A stretch of DNA of 49,691 nt. Origin: Candidatus Yanofskyibacteriota bacterium (GTDB lineage Bacteria; Patescibacteriota; Minisyncoccia; 2-02-FULL-40-12; GWA2-44-9). The stretch lies in NCBI GenBank assembly GCA_020847715.1, contig JADLBM010000024.1:1-49691 (forward strand), given 5' to 3'. Both the position numbers and the translations under genes were made by a program. Below are positions 48,046 through 49,691 of this stretch, piece after piece. Each line of letters begins with the position of its first letter. Position 1 is the first letter of the stretch. The notes under the pieces were generated by a model, which worked only from the letters and a program-made list of their open reading frames with translations, did no database searches and was not told where the DNA came from.

Positions 48046-49005
48046 ATGACGCCGGTGAAATCAGTACTCATGGGAATCTCCGCCGGTGTCATTGTGTACT
48101 TTTTGGCCCCTCATATCGGGGGAGTTGCCGTTCGGGATAATGAGTCAATGGGCGGTGCCATCATTGCCGAGCAGGTGACACCGACCGTGTCACCTAGTGC
48201 CAAGCAGGTGACACGAGGTGCCACGAGTGGTGACACGAAGATGTCACCTGGTGCCACGATGGTGACACGGTCGGTGTCACCTAGTGTTAGCGTGGTGCCA
48301 AGCGTGACACCATCGGTGACACCACGATTGGCAACACCGGCGCCATTGCAAAGCAATACGCCAGCACCAACGCCTTCTCCCTCGCGCCCTCCCGTGACAC
48401 CAGCCCCTTCCCCGACCCCCTCCCCGACTTCTTCTCCTACCCCTTCTCCTCTTCCCTCTGCTACCCCAACCCCCTCCCCAACTTCCCCTCCTGTTGTCGC
48501 GATTGTCATTAACGAGGTTGCGTGGGCTGGCACCAGTGCCAATGCATCCGACGAGTGGTTCGAGCTTTATAATCCGAGCAGTGCTACGGTGGCGCTGGAT
48601 GGATGGAAGCTTGTGGATGGACAGGGAAAAACCATCATTTCCCTCTCCGGATCAATTGCCGCGGGTGACTACTATCTTGTGGAGCGTACTGACGATGCCG
48701 CCGTATCCGATATCACTGCGAATGTGTTCGGCCCGTTCGGTGGCTCGGGCTTCGTGAACGCTGGAAGGGATATCGCGTTACAAAATGAGTCCGGTGTCGT
48801 TGTAGATTCGGTGTCCTGCGGGACCGGTTGGTTCGCGGGTGATCTTGCCACGAAGGCGACCATGGAGCGGGTTCAGGCGTCTGTTTCGGGCAACGATGCA
48901 GCGAATTGGAAGACGAACACGGGTGCTGTGACCTCGGGAACGGATGCCGCGGGGAGCCCAATTCTGGGGACTCCGGCCTACCGGAACAGTGTTGCCGAGG
49001 CGTAG
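48046..49005 (+). CDS. Lamin-tail-domain surface protein with Pro/Ser/Thr stalk
   Basis: 319 aa. N-terminal hydrophobic segment (about 5-30) as anchor or signal, a long Pro/Thr/Ser stalk (about 45-150), then a lamin-tail (LTD) domain (about 152-265) with [36 protein letters not shown] and [22 protein letters not shown] proteins in bacteria are exported, often surface-attached or linked to nucleases. The stalk DNA carries regularly spaced GTGACAC sites. Confidence 0.88.
   Translation: MTPVKSVLMGISAGVIVYFLAPHIGGVAVRDNESMGGAIIAEQVTPTVSPSAKQVTRGATSGDTKMSPGATMVTRSVSPSVSVVPSVTPSVTPRLATPAPLQSNTPAPTPSPSRPPVTPAPSPTPSPTSSPTPSPLPSATPTPSPTSPPVVAIVINEVAWAGTSANASDEWFELYNPSSATVALDGWKLVDGQGKTIISLSGSIAAGDYYLVERTDDAAVSDITANVFGPFGGSGFVNAGRDIALQNESGVVVDSVSCGTGWFAGDLATKATMERVQASVSGNDAANWKTNTGAVTSGTDAAGSPILGTPAYRNSVAEA
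48174..48401 (+). repeat. Array of GTGACAC/GTGTCAC sites within the stalk coding region
   Basis: Nine GTGACAC or GTGTCAC heptamers at 48175, 48187, 48208, 48230, 48262, 48274, 48304, 48316 and 48394, plus TGTCAC at 48243. Many extend to GGTGACACC. Spacings of the first eight are close to multiples of 10-11 bp (12, 21, 22, 32, 12, 30, 12). They encode Val-Thr or Val-Ser. Confidence 0.7.
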
Positions 49006-49648
49006 AGGCTGTTTTATCCACAATTTCGCTATTGTTGCCGGTTCGGGTTCAGATATAATGGCTTTGATTACCCGGTTCGTTGCACGAAGCGTAGTTTTGG
49101 TAGATGCAAGAAAAGGTTGACTTTCCTTGTATATCTGCTAGCATACAGACTACCGCTCGCAGGCAGTGGACTGCGGTACAGTTCCCTTCAAATCCCTTGA
49201 CAGACTACGAAAAAAGCCGTTTTGGCTCGTTTTCTGCGTCTGTGTCAAGGAGTGCCCCGCTTGAGCGATCCATCTCAGGAAGCTATCGATATGGCCATAG
49301 CTTCTCGAGATGGATAGCCCAGGAAAGGACGTTGAAAACACAGGAGTGAATGAAAACAATGTTGCATACGGTTGCATGACTGAAGAGGAAGCGTAAGTAA
49401 TCCCATTTGTCACCAGAACGAGTCTTGGAGTCGACACAGTGCAGATCTCGGTGCTTCTTTGGTCGAAATAAGAAAGACCCGGGACCGTGCGTCTGGGCGC
49501 GCGGCTGCATGGTGGTACAAGATTCAAGTCCCGTGTGCGAAAGCCCGTGGGACGATAATGTCAGTGCGGTATTAACCCCTCTTCTCCCTTCGCCCGTCAC
49601 CCGCAAAGGTGACGATACGACGGATCGAGACGAGGTTCACCTTAGATA
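49006..49648. other. Long intergenic region before a likely surface-protein gene
   Basis: About 640 bases without a convincing frame. It holds a DnaA-box 9-mer (TTATCCACA, 49014-49022), a TATAAT (49054-49059) with TTGTTG 16 bp upstream, a TTGACT-16-TAGCAT promoter candidate (49117-49144), a 19-bp inverted repeat (49268-49315) and a CGTCACC/GGTGACG repeat near 49594-49613. Base composition is more AT-rich than the neighbours. Confidence 0.5.
49268..49315. repeat. 19-bp inverted repeat with 10-nt loop
   Basis: ATCCATCTCAGGAAGCTAT (49268-49286) and ATAGCTTCTCGAGATGGAT (49297-49315) pair at 17 of 19 positions. Could be a structured leader or a regulator site. Confidence 0.65.
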
Positions 49649-49691
49649 ATGTCTAACACTACCAAGGGTATTCTCCAGCGCACGCTGGCTA
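49649..49691 (+). CDS. Start of a likely exported/surface protein (3' partial)
   Basis: ATG 49649 opens MSNTTKGILQRTLA and runs off the window. The basic residues spaced before what may become a hydrophobic segment resemble signal-peptide starts of large surface proteins in CPR genomes. No close Shine-Dalgarno; GAGG lies 13 nt upstream. Only 14 codons are visible, so the call is weak. Confidence 0.45.
   Translation, partial: MSNTTKGILQRTLA

Noticed and set aside
46287-49022. Two perfect DnaA boxes as a replication origin
   Set aside because: They lie 2.7 kb apart with no clustered boxes, no adjacent dnaA or dnaN, and no clear AT-rich unwinding element.
49104-49349. 81-codon frame in the long intergenic gap
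   Set aside because: It covers an inverted repeat, has no Shine-Dalgarno or well-placed -10, and shows no protein-like pattern.

Overview
The window looks like a GC-rich (my estimate is 55-60%) chromosome segment of a streamlined bacterium of the Candidate Phyla Radiation (Patescibacteria, Parcubacteria-like). This is inferred from the protein content: a DUF4012 protein, a DUF5671-like membrane protein, FtsEX next to a short RF2, iron-sulfur-less DNA glycosylases, many single-TM proteins and very tight gene packing. There is no transposase, integrase, CRISPR array or rRNA operon. Most genes lie on the + strand. Both ends cut a gene.

Layout. 1-1.6 kb: the end of a coiled-coil protein with perfect EKAAA repeats, then a small acidic protein. 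1.6-2.07 kb: RNase P RNA. 2.1-7.9 kb: envelope glycan cluster (polyprenyl-phosphate sugar transferase, two glycosyltransferases, DUF4012). 7.9-13.7 kb: lepA, an FtsB-like protein, ftsEX, a release factor 2 without domain 1, three tRNAs (Gly-CCC, Thr-CGT, Gln-CTG) and two related structured elements beside tRNA-Gly and tRNA-Gln. 13.7-25 kb: zinc ribbon, 2H phosphoesterase, cold-shock protein, CapA-like phosphoesterase, xseA/xseB, rsmE, PspC, nth, mutY, RlpA-like protein. 25-33 kb: ruvA, uvrB, rpsT, dinB, an AlbA_2 fusion protein and an outer-membrane-like beta-barrel protein. 33-39 kb: exported hydrolase candidates (cyclophilin, HEIGH metalloprotease, transglutaminase-like and C39-like cysteine hydrolases) next to an ECF sigma factor and a membrane partner. 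39-49.7 kb: tRNA-binding domain protein, hisS, MFS exporter, peroxiredoxin, FKBP, a degenerate trypsin-fold protein, a winged-helix protein, a lamin-tail surface protein and the first codons of another likely surface protein.

How it works together. The repertoire is DNA repair (uvrB, ruvA, dinB, nth, mutY, xseAB), translation (lepA, prfB, hisS, rpsT, rsmE, tRNAs, rnpB), division (ftsB, ftsEX, RlpA) and cell-surface building. Two initiation styles are visible. Many + strand genes, plus hisS and ruvA, have a -10 box (often extended, TGnTATAMT) only 6-11 nt before the start codon, which implies leaderless mRNAs. Most small minus-strand genes of unknown function instead have -35/-10 promoters and Shine-Dalgarno sites (GGAGG).

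Most unusual: (i) two paralogous roughly 100-nt elements with covarying stems next to tRNA-Gly and tRNA-Gln, bounded by copies of the neighbouring tRNA's 3' part, plus a second pair of intergenic palindromic elements after uvrB and near 39.5 kb; (ii) a perfect 19-bp inverted repeat over the peroxiredoxin promoter; (iii) an 11-bp sequence shared by the promoters of two minus-strand genes; (iv) a promoter that feeds a roughly 98-nt hairpin leader before the lamin-tail gene, whose coding sequence carries a helically spaced array of GTGACAC sites. All calls come from reading the sequence; no database search was run.
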